From assembly GCF_900102965.1 (NCBI RefSeq), contig NZ_FNGM01000007.1, forward strand, positions 56,686 to 120,685: DNA of 64,000 nucleotides, given 5' to 3'. Source of the DNA: Paenibacillus jilunlii. GTDB lineage: Bacteria > Bacillota > Bacilli > Paenibacillales > Paenibacillaceae. A program made the position numbers and the translations under genes. This document shows positions 47,797-57,460 of the stretch, piece after piece. Under the pieces are notes generated by a model that did not search any database, was not told the DNA's origin, and worked only from the letters and a program-made list of their open reading frames with translations. Positions within the stretch are counted from its first letter, which is position 1. Every line of letters begins with the position of its first letter.

Positions 47797-50094
47797 TCAA
47801 TGTTCTGCCGCTGCCCGCTCAGCCGAGCGCAGCAGCAGCTGTGTACCCGGTCCGCACAGCTCAGCCGGGCCTCCGAATCCGGCAAAAGCCAGAGCCTCAC
47901 GGTTGCCCGCTGCCGCTGTAATCACGATTTCATCACGAGTGACACGCAGTCTGTACTGGTCTCCGCGCAGCGTAACCGGCAGTTCAATCGACTGCCAATG
48001 CTCCGGCAGCGCCGGCTTCAGGCAGACGGTAGCTCCGTCGAACTGCACCCCTGCGAAGCCAAGCACCGCGGCCATCCACGCCCCGCCATTCGCTGCCGGA
48101 TGTGTGCCTCCGATATAGAGATCCCCCACATATTGCTTCGATTCTCCGGTAAGATCGACAGTGGCCGTCCGCATAAAATAAGGATAACCCCAATCGGACG
48201 AGCCGATCTCGGCAGCCACCAGCGCGTAGATACATGGGCTAAGGTTGGAGCCATGCTCGGTACGCGGTTCATAGAACTCCCAGTTCGCCTGCTTCACTTT
48301 CTTAGTAAAAGCTGATTTGAACAGGTTCAGCATCAGCACAACATCCGCCTGCTTCAAGATTCTGGTGGTGGTGGCGAGCCCGTTGCCGCCGCCCCAATAT
48401 TCATTTTTGTTAATCACCCGTGACCTCAGCTCCGGCAAAGTTACCTCTTCGAGCTGGAAATAACGGTCAAATTGTTCGATCAGGAGCGTATCCGGGTCCG
48501 GCTGGGGAAGATACAGCCCTTCCAGCAGAGTCTGGAATTCTGTCAGGAACGGACCTCCTGTAAATTGCCTGTACAATTCGCGGTAAGCTTCCGGGTACCT
48601 GCTCTCCAGCAATTGTGCACTGTGCAGGGCAATCTCCAGGATTTCTTTAACCAAGGCATTGGTAAAAGCGTTATTGTTCACGCGCTCGTGATATTCATGC
48701 GGACCGGTAACATCCAGAAGCTCATAGCGCTCTTTTACCGGATTGTAATAGGCATAGGAGCAGAAGAAACGCGCACATTCCCAAATGACCTCGGCCCCGC
48801 CGTCCAGCAGCAGGCTGTCGTCGCCTGTAAACTGAATGTACTGCCAAATTCCATGCACCACATCCGCACTGATATGGACCTGCTTATCACGGAAATATGT
48901 CCGCATTGGGCGGCCCGTAAAGACATCATTCACATTGAAAAGGGTGCAGGCATCATCTCCCGAATCCTGGCTCTCCCAGGCGTAGAACGCCCCAAGATAC
49001 CCATATTCAGCCGCTTTGCGCCGCGCGCCATCCAGCGTGTGAATCCGGTACATCATCAGATTGCGGGCAACTCCGGGATCACTGTGCAGAAAAAAAGGCA
49101 GCATGGACATTTCTGTATCCCAGAATACCGCGCCCTTGTAGACCTGGCCGGATAAGCCCCGGGCCGGGATGGACACCTTTTCCGACACCGTAGGTGCGAT
49201 GATCATCAGCTGATACATGCTGTACCTTAGTGCAAACTGCGCAGCGTTGTCCCCTGCAATGAGGCAATCGCAGCGGGACCAGCGCTCCTCCCACACTCTG
49301 CGGTGAGCCTGCAGCAGATCCCGGTACCCTGCCTCTGCCGCCGCCTGAACCGCTTGCTCTGCCAATACCTCTGGATCACCTTCCATATCCAGACCGGTAT
49401 ATACGGCTGCATATTTGAACCATTCATAGATTTCTCCAGCCTTGGCGTCAAAAGTCATCCTCCGCAGTGTTCCCGCCTTGGAGAGCTTCAGCCCGCCAAA
49501 TTCAGACACTGACAGCTCAGCTGCAGCAACCGGAAGCCGCAGCTCCCCCGTAGTTGCGGAAGACAGCAGCACCCCATTCTTGAACACTTCCTGCTTATCC
49601 TGCAAATGGGGGCCGTTAATATCCCACACTTCACTGTCGATGCCCGTCTCAATCGTGATCCGGCAGTCCGCTGTACACTTAACAGTCTGCCTGCCGGCCA
49701 GTAAATGCAGCTCAGCCATACTGGCAAAACGCTCAGCACTGTAAATCAGCTCGCCGCCCTCCGGTATGCGGTAAATTGTCTTTCTCCAGTGAACTGCACT
49801 GCGGATATCGAGCTCCTGCTTGTGATCAAGCGGTTCAGTCTCCAGAACACTGAGGCGCTGCCCGTTGCAGACTAATACCGTGTACAACCCGTTGGGAGCA
49901 TTAACCGGTTCCCGCCACTGCTCTCCGGCCTGATCGTACACCCCTGCGAGCGTCACCGCAGCCAGTTGATCCTTGCCGAACTCCTCCAGGGTGCCGCGAT
50001 AGCCCATATAGCCATTTCCGGTCATGTACTTGTTGCCGTTTGTTATGATCCGGGCCTTGTCAAAACTTGAATCACGAACGGTCCAGCTCATCAT
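47797..50094 (-). CDS. Glycoside hydrolase family 65 disaccharide phosphorylase
   Basis: A 765-residue GH65 protein that should cleave an alpha-glucoside with phosphate to beta-glucose 1-phosphate, which feeds pgmB. The N-terminal beta-sandwich (about 1-270) has GNGYMGYRG. The (alpha/alpha)6 barrel has FWDTEMSMLP, HISADVVHGIWQY and the catalytic acid E467 in GPHEYHERVNNNAFTN; most relatives have GPDEYH here. The phosphate-binding region includes GSNLSPCIYALVA. The start overlaps the stop of the broken GH65 gene (ATGATGA). Substrate (maltose, nigerose, kojibiose or other) cannot be assigned. Confidence 0.93.
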   Translation of the reverse strand: MMSWTVRDSSFDKARIITNGNKYMTGNGYMGYRGTLEEFGKDQLAAVTLAGVYDQAGEQWREPVNAPNGLYTVLVCNGQRLSVLETEPLDHKQELDIRSAVHWRKTIYRIPEGGELIYSAERFASMAELHLLAGRQTVKCTADCRITIETGIDSEVWDINGPHLQDKQEVFKNGVLLSSATTGELRLPVAAAELSVSEFGGLKLSKAGTLRRMTFDAKAGEIYEWFKYAAVYTGLDMEGDPEVLAEQAVQAAAEAGYRDLLQAHRRVWEERWSRCDCLIAGDNAAQFALRYSMYQLMIIAPTVSEKVSIPARGLSGQVYKGAVFWDTEMSMLPFFLHSDPGVARNLMMYRIHTLDGARRKAAEYGYLGAFYAWESQDSGDDACTLFNVNDVFTGRPMRTYFRDKQVHISADVVHGIWQYIQFTGDDSLLLDGGAEVIWECARFFCSYAYYNPVKERYELLDVTGPHEYHERVNNNAFTNALVKEILEIALHSAQLLESRYPEAYRELYRQFTGGPFLTEFQTLLEGLYLPQPDPDTLLIEQFDRYFQLEEVTLPELRSRVINKNEYWGGGNGLATTTRILKQADVVLMLNLFKSAFTKKVKQANWEFYEPRTEHGSNLSPCIYALVAAEIGSSDWGYPYFMRTATVDLTGESKQYVGDLYIGGTHPAANGGAWMAAVLGFAGVQFDGATVCLKPALPEHWQSIELPVTLRGDQYRLRVTRDEIVITAAAGNREALAFAGFGGPAELCGPGTQLLLRSAERAAAEH

Positions 50095-51618
50095 GCCAGC
50101 ATCCCTTCGCCCAGCGGAAGCACTGTTCCTGCGGCATCCACCTTAATCTCCTGTCCATACACCAGAATGCTTGCTGTTCCGCCTTGCAGAGCTTTGAACC
50201 CTACATGCTCACTGTTCACTGTAACGCCCAGCAGCACCCCTTCATACATCACCTGGAAGCTGTAAGAGGTCCAGCGCTGCGGCAGCGTCGGGCGGAAGGA
50301 GAGACGTTCGCCGTCTGAACGCATGCCGCCGAAGCCGTACACGATATTCATCCAGGCCGCAGCAATCGAAGTGGTATGCAGGCCTTCGCGGGTGTTCCGG
50401 TTGTAATTGTCCAGATCAAGCCGGGTCGCGAACTCGAAGAATTGATAGGCCTCCTCTTCTTTGCCGATCTCACTGGCCAAGATGGAGTGGATTGACGGCG
50501 AAAGCGAGGATTCATGAATACATCTCGGCTCGTAATATTCGTAATTGGCCCGCTTGGCTTCCAGGGAGAACTCCCCATTATATAAGAACATAAACATCAG
50601 CACATCGGGCTGCTTAATCATGTCATAGCGGTACAGCCGGTCGTAGGACCATTTGGAATACAGGGGAAAATCCGTTACAGGAATGGAATGAATATCGATG
50701 TGCGGCAGATCAAAATAACCGTCATGCTCCTCGTACACCCCGCTAGCCGGGTCAAGAGGTATCCGCATATGCTCCGCCTTGCGGCTCCAATCGGTTAATT
50801 CCTCTGTCCGGAGCCCTGTCTTCCTGATTAGTTCAGCGTAGGCATCCGGCACCTGTGCCTCCATCCCGGCTAGCATCTCCAGCGTAAATTCGAACATTTT
50901 CTTGGCCATAAGGTTAATGTAGCAGTTATTATTCACCATCAGCTGGAATTCGTCAGGAGGATTGCAGAACAAAGCCCGAAAACAGCTTGTTGCCCGTGTT
51001 CAGAGTGCCCGCCATCATGGCGGTAACACCGTCTTGTACCCCACTGCGCAGACTTCTCCACATGCCCTGGCCGCGTTCCTCATGGATGCAGCCGAAATCA
51101 AGTCCGGTGCATATCTCTACATCTCCCGAGAAATTCAGCGGCTCCAGCACAACCTGCTGCAAGCCCAGATGGGAATCTGTCATACTTACCAGCCGTGTAA
51201 AAGTGAGCCTCAGCTTCTTGCCGCTCCCCAGCAGCCAAATGAATTCGCGGCGATAGGTGCCTGTGCGGAAATTCAGCCTGCGGCTGTAATCCGCTATCCG
51301 GCAGCGGGCCAGATCCAGCTGTTCACCGTCAACCGTAAGGCGCGTATGCAGCCAGTCCACCGCATTTACCATATAACGCAGCGAACGGATCATTCCCTTG
51401 TAATGATTGCCGATCTCCAACTGCTCATGAAGGCCATTGAAGTAGCTGCCAGGCAGGGAATCCCCTCTGTAGCCCTCCTCGGCATAGCCGCGCACCCCCA
51501 TATACTCGTTGGCTACCGAAAAAATCGATTCCGAGGTCCGGTTCCGCAATGGATCAAAACCTTCCTCGATAACAGCCCAGGGATCAACCTGCAGATATTT
51601 GTCTGCTACTTTTGCCAT
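50091..51618 (-). pseudogene. Second GH65 phosphorylase gene with internal deletion
   Basis: The first part (51618 to about 50960) encodes the N-terminal beta-sandwich domain of a GH65 enzyme, starting VADKYLQVDPWAVIEEGF and running to NKLFSGFV. The next bases switch frame directly into PPDEFQLMVNNNCYINLMAKK, the catalytic-acid region, and continue to a normal GH65 C terminus at 50091. A whole enzyme would have about 240-270 more residues between these points, including most of the first half of the barrel. The gene has therefore lost roughly 0.75 kb and its frame. It is close to, but distinct from, the intact copy downstream. GGAGAAGGAGAG precedes the ATG. Confidence 0.88.
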
Positions 51619-51844
51619 GTATGAACTCTCCTTCTCCTGAGTTGTGTCCTCCGGCTGTGTGAATCAGAAACCGTGGGACGCTCACTTCCAGCGTAGCTCC
51701 CAGGAGAAAGAAGGCCAATGTCAGCCGATAACAGAGTTATGTGCATTTTTACGGAGTTGAAAGAAACCTGCAGATTGCGTTATGATCAAAAAAGACTTTG
51801 ATCCCGATTTCAGGCCAAAATCATATTAAATCTCACACCTTTGA
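51619..51844. other. Divergent regulatory region between the GH65 operon and fnr
   Basis: No gene. An imperfect hairpin TGGGACGCT/AGCGTAGCTCCCA lies near 51680-51710. The rest should hold promoters for both directions. Confidence 0.5.
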
Positions 51845-51860
51845 AGTGAAAATTATCACA
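51845..51860. promoter_or_regulatory. Fnr-type site upstream of fnr
   Basis: AGTGAAAATTATCACA fits TGTGA-N6-TCACA with one mismatch. It lies about 115 bp upstream of the start codon. A TATAAT box at 51920-51925 would place it near -79, so the geometry differs from nirB and pflB. Confidence 0.65.
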
Positions 51861-51973
51861 ATGTTAAAAATTCGACACTTTTTCGGGAAAATATTCACCC
51901 ATAAAGAGGAATTTCAATGTATAATTAATTTAAAATTTACTGAAAAACTGAGGGAATAAAGGGGATGTCGATT

Positions 51974-52693
51974 ATGATAAAGGAACATTATAATGTTATC
52001 GAAGCCCACGGAAATACAAACTGTTTCTCCGAACAGAACTTTAACCGGCTTCTGGTTACAATGAAAGAGCGTATGGTGCCAGAAGGCTCTCACCTGTTTT
52101 GGGAGGGCGACTACTCGGATAAATTGTTTTATATCAAACGTGGACGTGTGAAATTAACCAAATCTACCGACGAAGGCAAAGAACTCATTCTGTATATGTA
52201 TCAGGCAGGCGACATGGTAGGTCAGGCAGACCCTTTTTTCAGCACCAAGCACAGCTTTACCGCCGAAGTAATTGAAGAAAGTGAAGTGGGCGTTATCGAG
52301 CAGAAGGATCTGGAGATTCTGATCTGCCAGCATTGCGATTTTGCCATTGATTTTATGAAATGGATGGGTATCCACCACCGTCTCACACAGACCAAATTCC
52401 GTGATCTGATGATGTATGGCAAGCCTGGCGCACTGTGCTCCACGCTGATCCGGCTGGGCAATACCTATGGCGAGAAGAGCGGGGACAGCATTCTGATCAA
52501 CAAAAAGATTACGCATACGGATCTCTCCAACATGATCGGTGCTACCCGTGAGAGCGTCAACCGGATGCTGAGCGATCTGCGTAAAAAAGATGCTGTGGAA
52601 TATGAGAACGGCATGATTGTCATCAAGGATCTTTCGATGCTCCAGGACATCTGCCACTGTGAATTGTGTCCGAACGAAATTTGCCGCATTTAA
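51974..52693 (+). CDS. fnr: Anaerobic regulator Fnr (Crp family)
   Basis: An oxygen-sensing activator of about 239 residues. The cyclic-nucleotide-binding-type beta roll covers about 25-125 and the helix-turn-helix THTDLSNMIGATRESVNRML about 180-200 (cited in part as IGATRESVNRML). The C terminus ICHCELCPNEICRI has C227, C229, C232 and C237; CxxCxxxxC matches the cluster ligands of B. subtilis Fnr, whose fourth ligand is an Asp, here possibly D144 in FRDLMMYG. AAAGGGG is well spaced for the ATG at 51974 and too close to the one at 51965. It is divergent from the GH65 operon and convergent with nirC. Confidence 0.96.
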   Translation: MIKEHYNVIEAHGNTNCFSEQNFNRLLVTMKERMVPEGSHLFWEGDYSDKLFYIKRGRVKLTKSTDEGKELILYMYQAGDMVGQADPFFSTKHSFTAEVIEESEVGVIEQKDLEILICQHCDFAIDFMKWMGIHHRLTQTKFRDLMMYGKPGALCSTLIRLGNTYGEKSGDSILINKKITHTDLSNMIGATRESVNRMLSDLRKKDAVEYENGMIVIKDLSMLQDICHCELCPNEICRI

Positions 52694-52772
52694 TTTCCTA
52701 ATACTAATACCCTCTATTCTCCTCAATGAATCATATATGACCCGTAATTATTGCATAACTAATAGAGTGGTC

Positions 52773-52801
52773 AAAGGCGCCTTGTCGGGCGTCTTTTTTT
52801 A
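52773..52801 (+). terminator. Terminator after fnr
   Basis: AAAGGCGCC and GGGCGTCTTT form a stem with a five-base loop, followed by a T-run on the + strand. Confidence 0.8.
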
Positions 52802-52863
52802 TGTAAATATCACGGGCTGCTCTATTCTCAGTGTTCGGACAAGTCCCCCGCAGCGCTCATGCC

Positions 52864-52898
52864 AAAAAAGCCCTGCAGTCATTCGACCACAGGGCTCT
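52864..52898 (-). terminator. Terminator after nirC
   Basis: AGCCCTG and CAGGGCT form the stem, followed by TTTTTGG on the minus strand. Confidence 0.85.
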
Positions 52899-52907
52899 GC
52901 TAAAGAG

Positions 52908-53726
52908 CTAGCTTACTTGTTTTTTGGTCCCGGTGATAACGCCTGGCCGTGCGGCCCGCACCGGAGAAATCAGCCAATAGGCCATGCCGACAAACACGCC
53001 CCCGCCAATAATATTGCCTAAGGTAACAGGAATCATATTATGAAACCATCCAGCCAGACTGACCGTTTCCGGATGGTTAGGCAGCAGCACCGCTACGCTA
53101 AGCAGCGTCATATTGGCTACACTGTGCTCATAGCCGCTCGCGATGAAGGCGAACAGACACCACCAGATCAGCACCAGCTTGGCAGTTTCGCTTTTGGCAC
53201 GCGAGGCCATCCATAGTGCCAGGCAGACCAGCCAGTTACAGAGAATACCGCGGAAGAACAGCTCAGAGAAGGGCAAGCTCATTTTTTTGGCGGCTGCGGT
53301 GAAGATCAGATGTTCCGCCGGAGCAGCGCTAAACAATCCCGTGCCCCGGATTAGCAGAGCCAGAACCACGGCACCAGCTACATTTCCGATAAAGACGATG
53401 ATCCAATTCTTCACCGTATCCCACACGCTGGTCCGTCCGGCAAGGGTGCTTACGGTGAAAAACATATTGTTTCCGGTGAACAGCTCTGAGCCGGCGAAGA
53501 CGACCAGCGTCAGGGCAATCCCGAAGGACGTCCCCATAATCAGCGGCTGAAAAGGTGATTTAACCGCCGCCAGCGGTGCTCCCAGCGAAAAAATCAGAAT
53601 AATACCAATACCTACATATGCTCCGGCCAACAATGCGGCAAGAAAATACTTCGGCAGACTTTCATTCATTTTGTCACGTTTGGATGCTGCCGTCTCTACG
53701 ATATTTTCCACACTTTGTGTAAACAC
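52908..53726 (-). CDS. nirC: Formate/nitrite transporter (NirC-like)
   Basis: A 272-residue FNT family channel with six helices. Family signatures include AGAYVGIGIIL in TM1, FAGSELFTGNNMFFT in the TM2 region, GNVAGAVVLALL, FFRGILCNWLVCLALW and EHSVANM. The location after nirB-nirD favours nitrite over formate, although formate export would also fit the pfl genes elsewhere in the window. The frame starts with GTG after GGGGTGG. It is the third gene of a likely nirBDC operon. Confidence 0.92.
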   Translation of the reverse strand: MFTQSVENIVETAASKRDKMNESLPKYFLAALLAGAYVGIGIILIFSLGAPLAAVKSPFQPLIMGTSFGIALTLVVFAGSELFTGNNMFFTVSTLAGRTSVWDTVKNWIIVFIGNVAGAVVLALLIRGTGLFSAAPAEHLIFTAAAKKMSLPFSELFFRGILCNWLVCLALWMASRAKSETAKLVLIWWCLFAFIASGYEHSVANMTLLSVAVLLPNHPETVSLAGWFHNMIPVTLGNIIGGGVFVGMAYWLISPVRAARPGVITGTKKQVS

Positions 53727-53768
53727 CCGTCCACCCCGCCATTCCTCATTAAAATTGATGATGCCAGC

Positions 53769-54089
53769 CTACAAGCTAACCGTTACACTATCTCCGTCCA
53801 GGACTACCGGGTAAACCTTCACCTTGCCGTGATCCGGGGTCTGCACTTCGCCGCTGCGCAGATCGATCTTCCAGTCATACAGCGGATCATACAGGTAGCA
53901 GCCGGAGACGATCCCCTCGGCCAGCGGACCGCCTTTGGGGTGCGGACTGCGGTTCTCTATAGCATGAATCTCTCCGTCAGAGGTGCGGAATATTGCCAGC
54001 TCCACCCCTCCCGCAACGACAACCCGGCCAATCTGCAGCAGGAAGTCCTGCACTTTGCCTACAGCATATTCTTGTGTCGCAGTTTTCAT
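53769..54089 (-). CDS. nirD: Nitrite reductase small subunit NirD
   Basis: A 106-residue Rieske-like protein that partners NirB. The segment RSPHPKGGPLAEGIVSG followed by YDPLYDWKIDLRSGE matches the Rieske fold, but the CxH and CxxH cluster ligands are missing, which is normal for NirD. It ends DGDSVTVSL. It starts about 30 bp after nirB and is 42 bp before nirC, so cotranscription is likely. Confidence 0.94.
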   Translation of the reverse strand: MKTATQEYAVGKVQDFLLQIGRVVVAGGVELAIFRTSDGEIHAIENRSPHPKGGPLAEGIVSGCYLYDPLYDWKIDLRSGEVQTPDHGKVKVYPVVLDGDSVTVSL

Positions 54090-54119
54090 CGTGCTCTCTC
54101 CTCTTTAAGTCAGTATGGG

Positions 54120-56546
54120 TCAGACTCTGGTCTGCTCAAACAATGCGGTACGTGTCTCTTGGTCATCCAGCATTTTTTTCCATGGATCAGAAACCTGTGC
54201 CAGGGCAAAATCAATCCGGGCCGCCAGCTCCTTGCGGTTGTCTTCATTGTCCAGAATCACCTGCTGTATCTGTTCAAGCCCTATGCGTTCCACCCACTCA
54301 GAAGTCCGCTCCAGATAGTTGCCAGTCTCACGGTAATACTGCATAACTGCGGAGCAAACCTCAATCAGCTCTTCATCGGTTTTCACTTTGCAGAAGGAGT
54401 CCGCGATCCGCGGCTTGATTCCGCCGTTACCGCCAATAAAGATCTCCCAGCCGCCATCGTTGCCGACGATACCGATATCCTTTGTGCAGGATTCCGCACA
54501 GTTGCGCGGGCAGCCATTAACCGCCATTTTGAACTTGGCCGGAAAATCAAGACGTTCGTATTTGCGCTCCAGCAGCGCCCCCATACCCATAGAATCCTGA
54601 GTGCCAAACCGGCAGAACTGGGAACCTACACAGGTTTTTACGGTACGGAGCGATTTCGCATAGGCATAACCCGATGGCATATCAAGCTCTTCCCATACTT
54701 TAGGCACATCCTCTTTTTTGACCCCAATCAGGTCCAGACGCTGTCCGCCGGTTACCTTCACTACTTTTACATCATATTTCAAGGAGACATCGGCAATCCG
54801 CTTTAAATCCTCCGGTGTAGTTACCCCGCCATACATGCGCGGCACAACCGTAAAGGTGCCATCCTTCTGAATATTCGCACTCATCCGTTCATTGACGAAG
54901 CGCGATTCCTTCTCATCCTCATGTGTATCCGGGTAGAGCATACCCAGATAATAGTTCACGGCCGGACGGCATTTCGAGCAGCCCTCAGCTTGCTTCCAGC
55001 CCAGTACATTCATGACCTCTTTGGTCGTTTTCAGGCCTTTTGCGGTGATTTCGGCTACAATTTCGTCCCGGCTCAAGGTGGTGCAGCCGCAGATTCCCTG
55101 CTTGGCGCTCTGCTGGAAGCTGTCCCCAAGGACAAACTGCAGGATCTGCTCAACAACAGGCTTACAGCCGCCGCAGGAACGGGTAGCTCCGGTGCAGGCT
55201 TTGATCTCATCCACAGTCGTGAAGCCATTCTCCGTAACGGCATCGACAATGGCTTTTTTGGTCACGCCGTTGCAGCCGCAGACAATCTCTTCATCCGCCA
55301 TCGTCTCTACCGACATGCCCTTCTTCGCACTGCCTCCGCCGCAGCAGCCGGTGCCCATAACCTCGCTGTAAATCTCGTCGGTCATCTCCGCACCCTGCTT
55401 CACCAGCTTCTGCAGATTGGCCGATTCCGTGACATCACCGAACAGCACTGCACCGACGATAATGTTATTTTTGAGCAAAATCTTCTTGTAGGTCCGCTTC
55501 CATTCATCCTTGGCCGAGATGACCGTATGCTCAGCGGTTTCCGTGAACTCACCGGCTGAGAAAACATCTACTCCGGAGATTTTCAGCTTGGTGGCTACAA
55601 CTGAACCTTCATAAGGCTGAGTCTGTACACCGCAGAGGTGCTTCGCAAGCACACTTCCCTGCTCGAACAGCGGTGCTACCAGACCGTAGCAGATACCTCT
55701 GTGCTCCGTACATTCGCCAACGGAATATACACCCGGCATCGAGGTTTGCAGATAATCATCGACTACAATCCCGCGGTTAACCGTAATGCCGCTCTCTTGG
55801 GCCAGCAGCGTGTTAGGCTTAATCCCAACGGCCATAACGACAAAATCCGCTGCCAGTTCCGTTCCGTCACTAAAACGCAGTCCGTTAACACGTTCGTCCC
55901 CGGTCAGTTCAATTGTCTGTTTGCCCATAGCAAATTTCACGCCCTGGCGCGCAAGCTCCGCCTGAAGCATAGAGGAAGCATTGTGGTCCAGCTGCCGTTC
56001 CATCAGATCCTCCAGCAGATGCACGACCGTAACATCCATGCCAAGGTTCACAAGTCCTTTTGCCGCTTCCAGCCCCAACAGTCCGCCGCCGATAACCGCC
56101 GCTGTACGGTACTGCTTGGCAGCTGCAATCATGGCATCGCAATCCGCGATATCACGGAAGCCTACTACGCCTTCTTTGTCGCTGCCCGGTACAGGCAGAA
56201 TGAACGAATTCGAGCCTGTAGCAATGATGGCCTTGTCATATGGAACCGACATCCCGTTATCTGTGATAATCTGCCGCGCCGCTTCATCAATCCGGATCAC
56301 GGTCGTTCCTGTGTGCAGCGTGATATTGTGATCCGCATACCACTGGCGGTCATTCAGCACGATCTCCTCTATCGTTTTACTTCCTTCAAGCACATAGGAC
56401 AGCATAATCCGATTGTAATTGGGATGCGGCTCACTGCCGAATACAGTAATATCATAAGCGCCGCCGAGCTTCAAAATCTGCTCTATCGTACCTACACCTG
56501 CCATACCGTTACCAATGAGTACTAGCTTTTCTCTCTCCACTGTCAT
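54120..56546 (-). CDS. nirB: NADH-dependent nitrite reductase large subunit NirB
   Basis: It reduces nitrite to ammonia with NADH in the cytoplasm. The 808-residue protein has FAD/NAD domains at the N terminus (LVLIGNGMAGVG, VIGGGLLGLEAAKGL). Two BFD-type [2Fe-2S] motifs follow (CGCNGVTKKAIVDAV with SCGGCKP, and CGCTTLSRDEIV with GCSKCRP). The C-terminal siroheme/[4Fe-4S] reductase has C639-X5-C645 and C679-X3-C683. AAGGAGGGCACAACA sets the start at 56546; the frame is open upstream. Its promoter carries two Fnr sites. Confidence 0.97.
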   Translation of the reverse strand: MTVEREKLVLIGNGMAGVGTIEQILKLGGAYDITVFGSEPHPNYNRIMLSYVLEGSKTIEEIVLNDRQWYADHNITLHTGTTVIRIDEAARQIITDNGMSVPYDKAIIATGSNSFILPVPGSDKEGVVGFRDIADCDAMIAAAKQYRTAAVIGGGLLGLEAAKGLVNLGMDVTVVHLLEDLMERQLDHNASSMLQAELARQGVKFAMGKQTIELTGDERVNGLRFSDGTELAADFVVMAVGIKPNTLLAQESGITVNRGIVVDDYLQTSMPGVYSVGECTEHRGICYGLVAPLFEQGSVLAKHLCGVQTQPYEGSVVATKLKISGVDVFSAGEFTETAEHTVISAKDEWKRTYKKILLKNNIIVGAVLFGDVTESANLQKLVKQGAEMTDEIYSEVMGTGCCGGGSAKKGMSVETMADEEIVCGCNGVTKKAIVDAVTENGFTTVDEIKACTGATRSCGGCKPVVEQILQFVLGDSFQQSAKQGICGCTTLSRDEIVAEITAKGLKTTKEVMNVLGWKQAEGCSKCRPAVNYYLGMLYPDTHEDEKESRFVNERMSANIQKDGTFTVVPRMYGGVTTPEDLKRIADVSLKYDVKVVKVTGGQRLDLIGVKKEDVPKVWEELDMPSGYAYAKSLRTVKTCVGSQFCRFGTQDSMGMGALLERKYERLDFPAKFKMAVNGCPRNCAESCTKDIGIVGNDGGWEIFIGGNGGIKPRIADSFCKVKTDEELIEVCSAVMQYYRETGNYLERTSEWVERIGLEQIQQVILDNEDNRKELAARIDFALAQVSDPWKKMLDDQETRTALFEQTRV

Positions 56547-56600
56547 TGTTGTGCCCTCCTTAAACCATCTGCATTTCATCACAACACACCTGATAGTGAA

Positions 56601-56606
56601 ATTATA
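56601..56606 (-). promoter_or_regulatory. -10 box of the nirB promoter
   Basis: A perfect TATAAT on the minus strand. The predicted start near 56595 places the nearer Fnr site at about -41.5. Confidence 0.8.
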
Positions 56607-56628
56607 CTGTTGATTTTCGAAAAGACTT

Positions 56629-56665
56629 TGTGATTGCAATCACATTAAATGTGAAGACTTTCACA
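56629..56665. promoter_or_regulatory. Tandem perfect Fnr sites upstream of nirB
   Basis: TGTGATTGCAATCACA at 56629-56644 and TGTGAAGACTTTCACA at 56650-56665 both match TGTGA-N6-TCACA exactly. Their centres are 21 bp apart, two helical turns, as at pflB. Confidence 0.92.
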
Positions 56666-56699
56666 TAATTCAGTAGGTTAACCGTTAAGCCTTTTGGAC

Positions 56700-56745
56700 A
56701 AAAAAATGCCAGATTCCCAAGCATAGGAGCAAAAGAAATCCGGCG
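56700..56745 (-). terminator. Terminator after the DUF4430-like lipoprotein gene
   Basis: GCCGGATT and AATCTGGC form an eight-base stem with a G-T wobble and a long loop, followed by seven T on the minus strand. The loop is longer than usual. Confidence 0.55.
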
Positions 56746-56758
56746 CTATCCTCCTCAA

Positions 56759-57460
56759 CTAACGCAGCACAAGTGCTACCTCCAAGGTATCCTGGGGTCT
56801 AAGCTTCATGTCGATTCCACTGTCCAGCAGCTGCTTGCCGTTGACCTTCAGCGTCCATGCCTCATTGCTGAGCGGCTTGTAATCCATAACGCTTATCACT
56901 GTCTTATTATCCTCGGCCAATAAAACCATACCGCTGCTCTTCAGCACACCCCGGACGGACAAATCCTCGGAATACGGCAGCACATACGAATGAGTCATTT
57001 CCGGCTGCTCGCTTCCGCCATTCACGGTAAAAATGACCGGCTGCTGCTCGGCCCCGGCTGCCGCAGGTTCTGCCGCAATAAGTATGCTGTCGCTGCGGTC
57101 AACACCGCTGTTCCAATCCGTTATTTTTTTGCCGTTCAATTGTATTTCCCAAATCCACTCAGGACTCAGAGATACTTTGTTGACCGTCAACAGACTGTAC
57201 CCGTCTTCCGCAAATGTGGCTACCCCACTCTTCTTAAGCAGTTCAATCAGCGGTATGCCGTCCTTAAAGGCCTCGCTTACTTGTCCCCCCGAGCTTCCGG
57301 CCAGCTCGCTGTCACCGGCACGCACCGAAAACGCAGGTCCTGCATTTCCGGCTCCGCCGTTGTTCCCTTCGGTCTGGGCGCCAATAACCGAAGAGCAGCC
57401 GCCCGTTATTGCAATTATTAATATTCCCAGCCAAATGCGCCACACCCATTTCGCGGACAT
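56759..57460 (-). CDS. Lipoprotein with two DUF4430-like domains
   Basis: A surface lipoprotein of about 233 residues. The lipobox is AITGGC with C22, followed by a Gly/Asn-rich spacer. Two related modules, near 60-130 and 155-233, each end in a segment of the type WEIQLNGKKITDWNSGVD / WTLKVNGKQLLDSGIDMKL. This resembles the DUF4430 (transcobalamin C-terminal-like) fold, found in surface proteins sometimes linked to cobalamin or cell-surface binding. AAGGCG fits the ATG at 57460 better than an earlier GTG. The function is unknown, and it has no obvious tie to nir or ric. Confidence 0.75.
   Translation of the reverse strand: MSAKWVWRIWLGILIIAITGGCSSVIGAQTEGNNGGAGNAGPAFSVRAGDSELAGSSGGQVSEAFKDGIPLIELLKKSGVATFAEDGYSLLTVNKVSLSPEWIWEIQLNGKKITDWNSGVDRSDSILIAAEPAAAGAEQQPVIFTVNGGSEQPEMTHSYVLPYSEDLSVRGVLKSSGMVLLAEDNKTVISVMDYKPLSNEAWTLKVNGKQLLDSGIDMKLRPQDTLEVALVLR

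Noticed and set aside
53769..54089. A functional Rieske [2Fe-2S] cluster in NirD
   Set aside because: The CxH and CxxH ligands are missing; this is usual for NirD, so no cluster is proposed.
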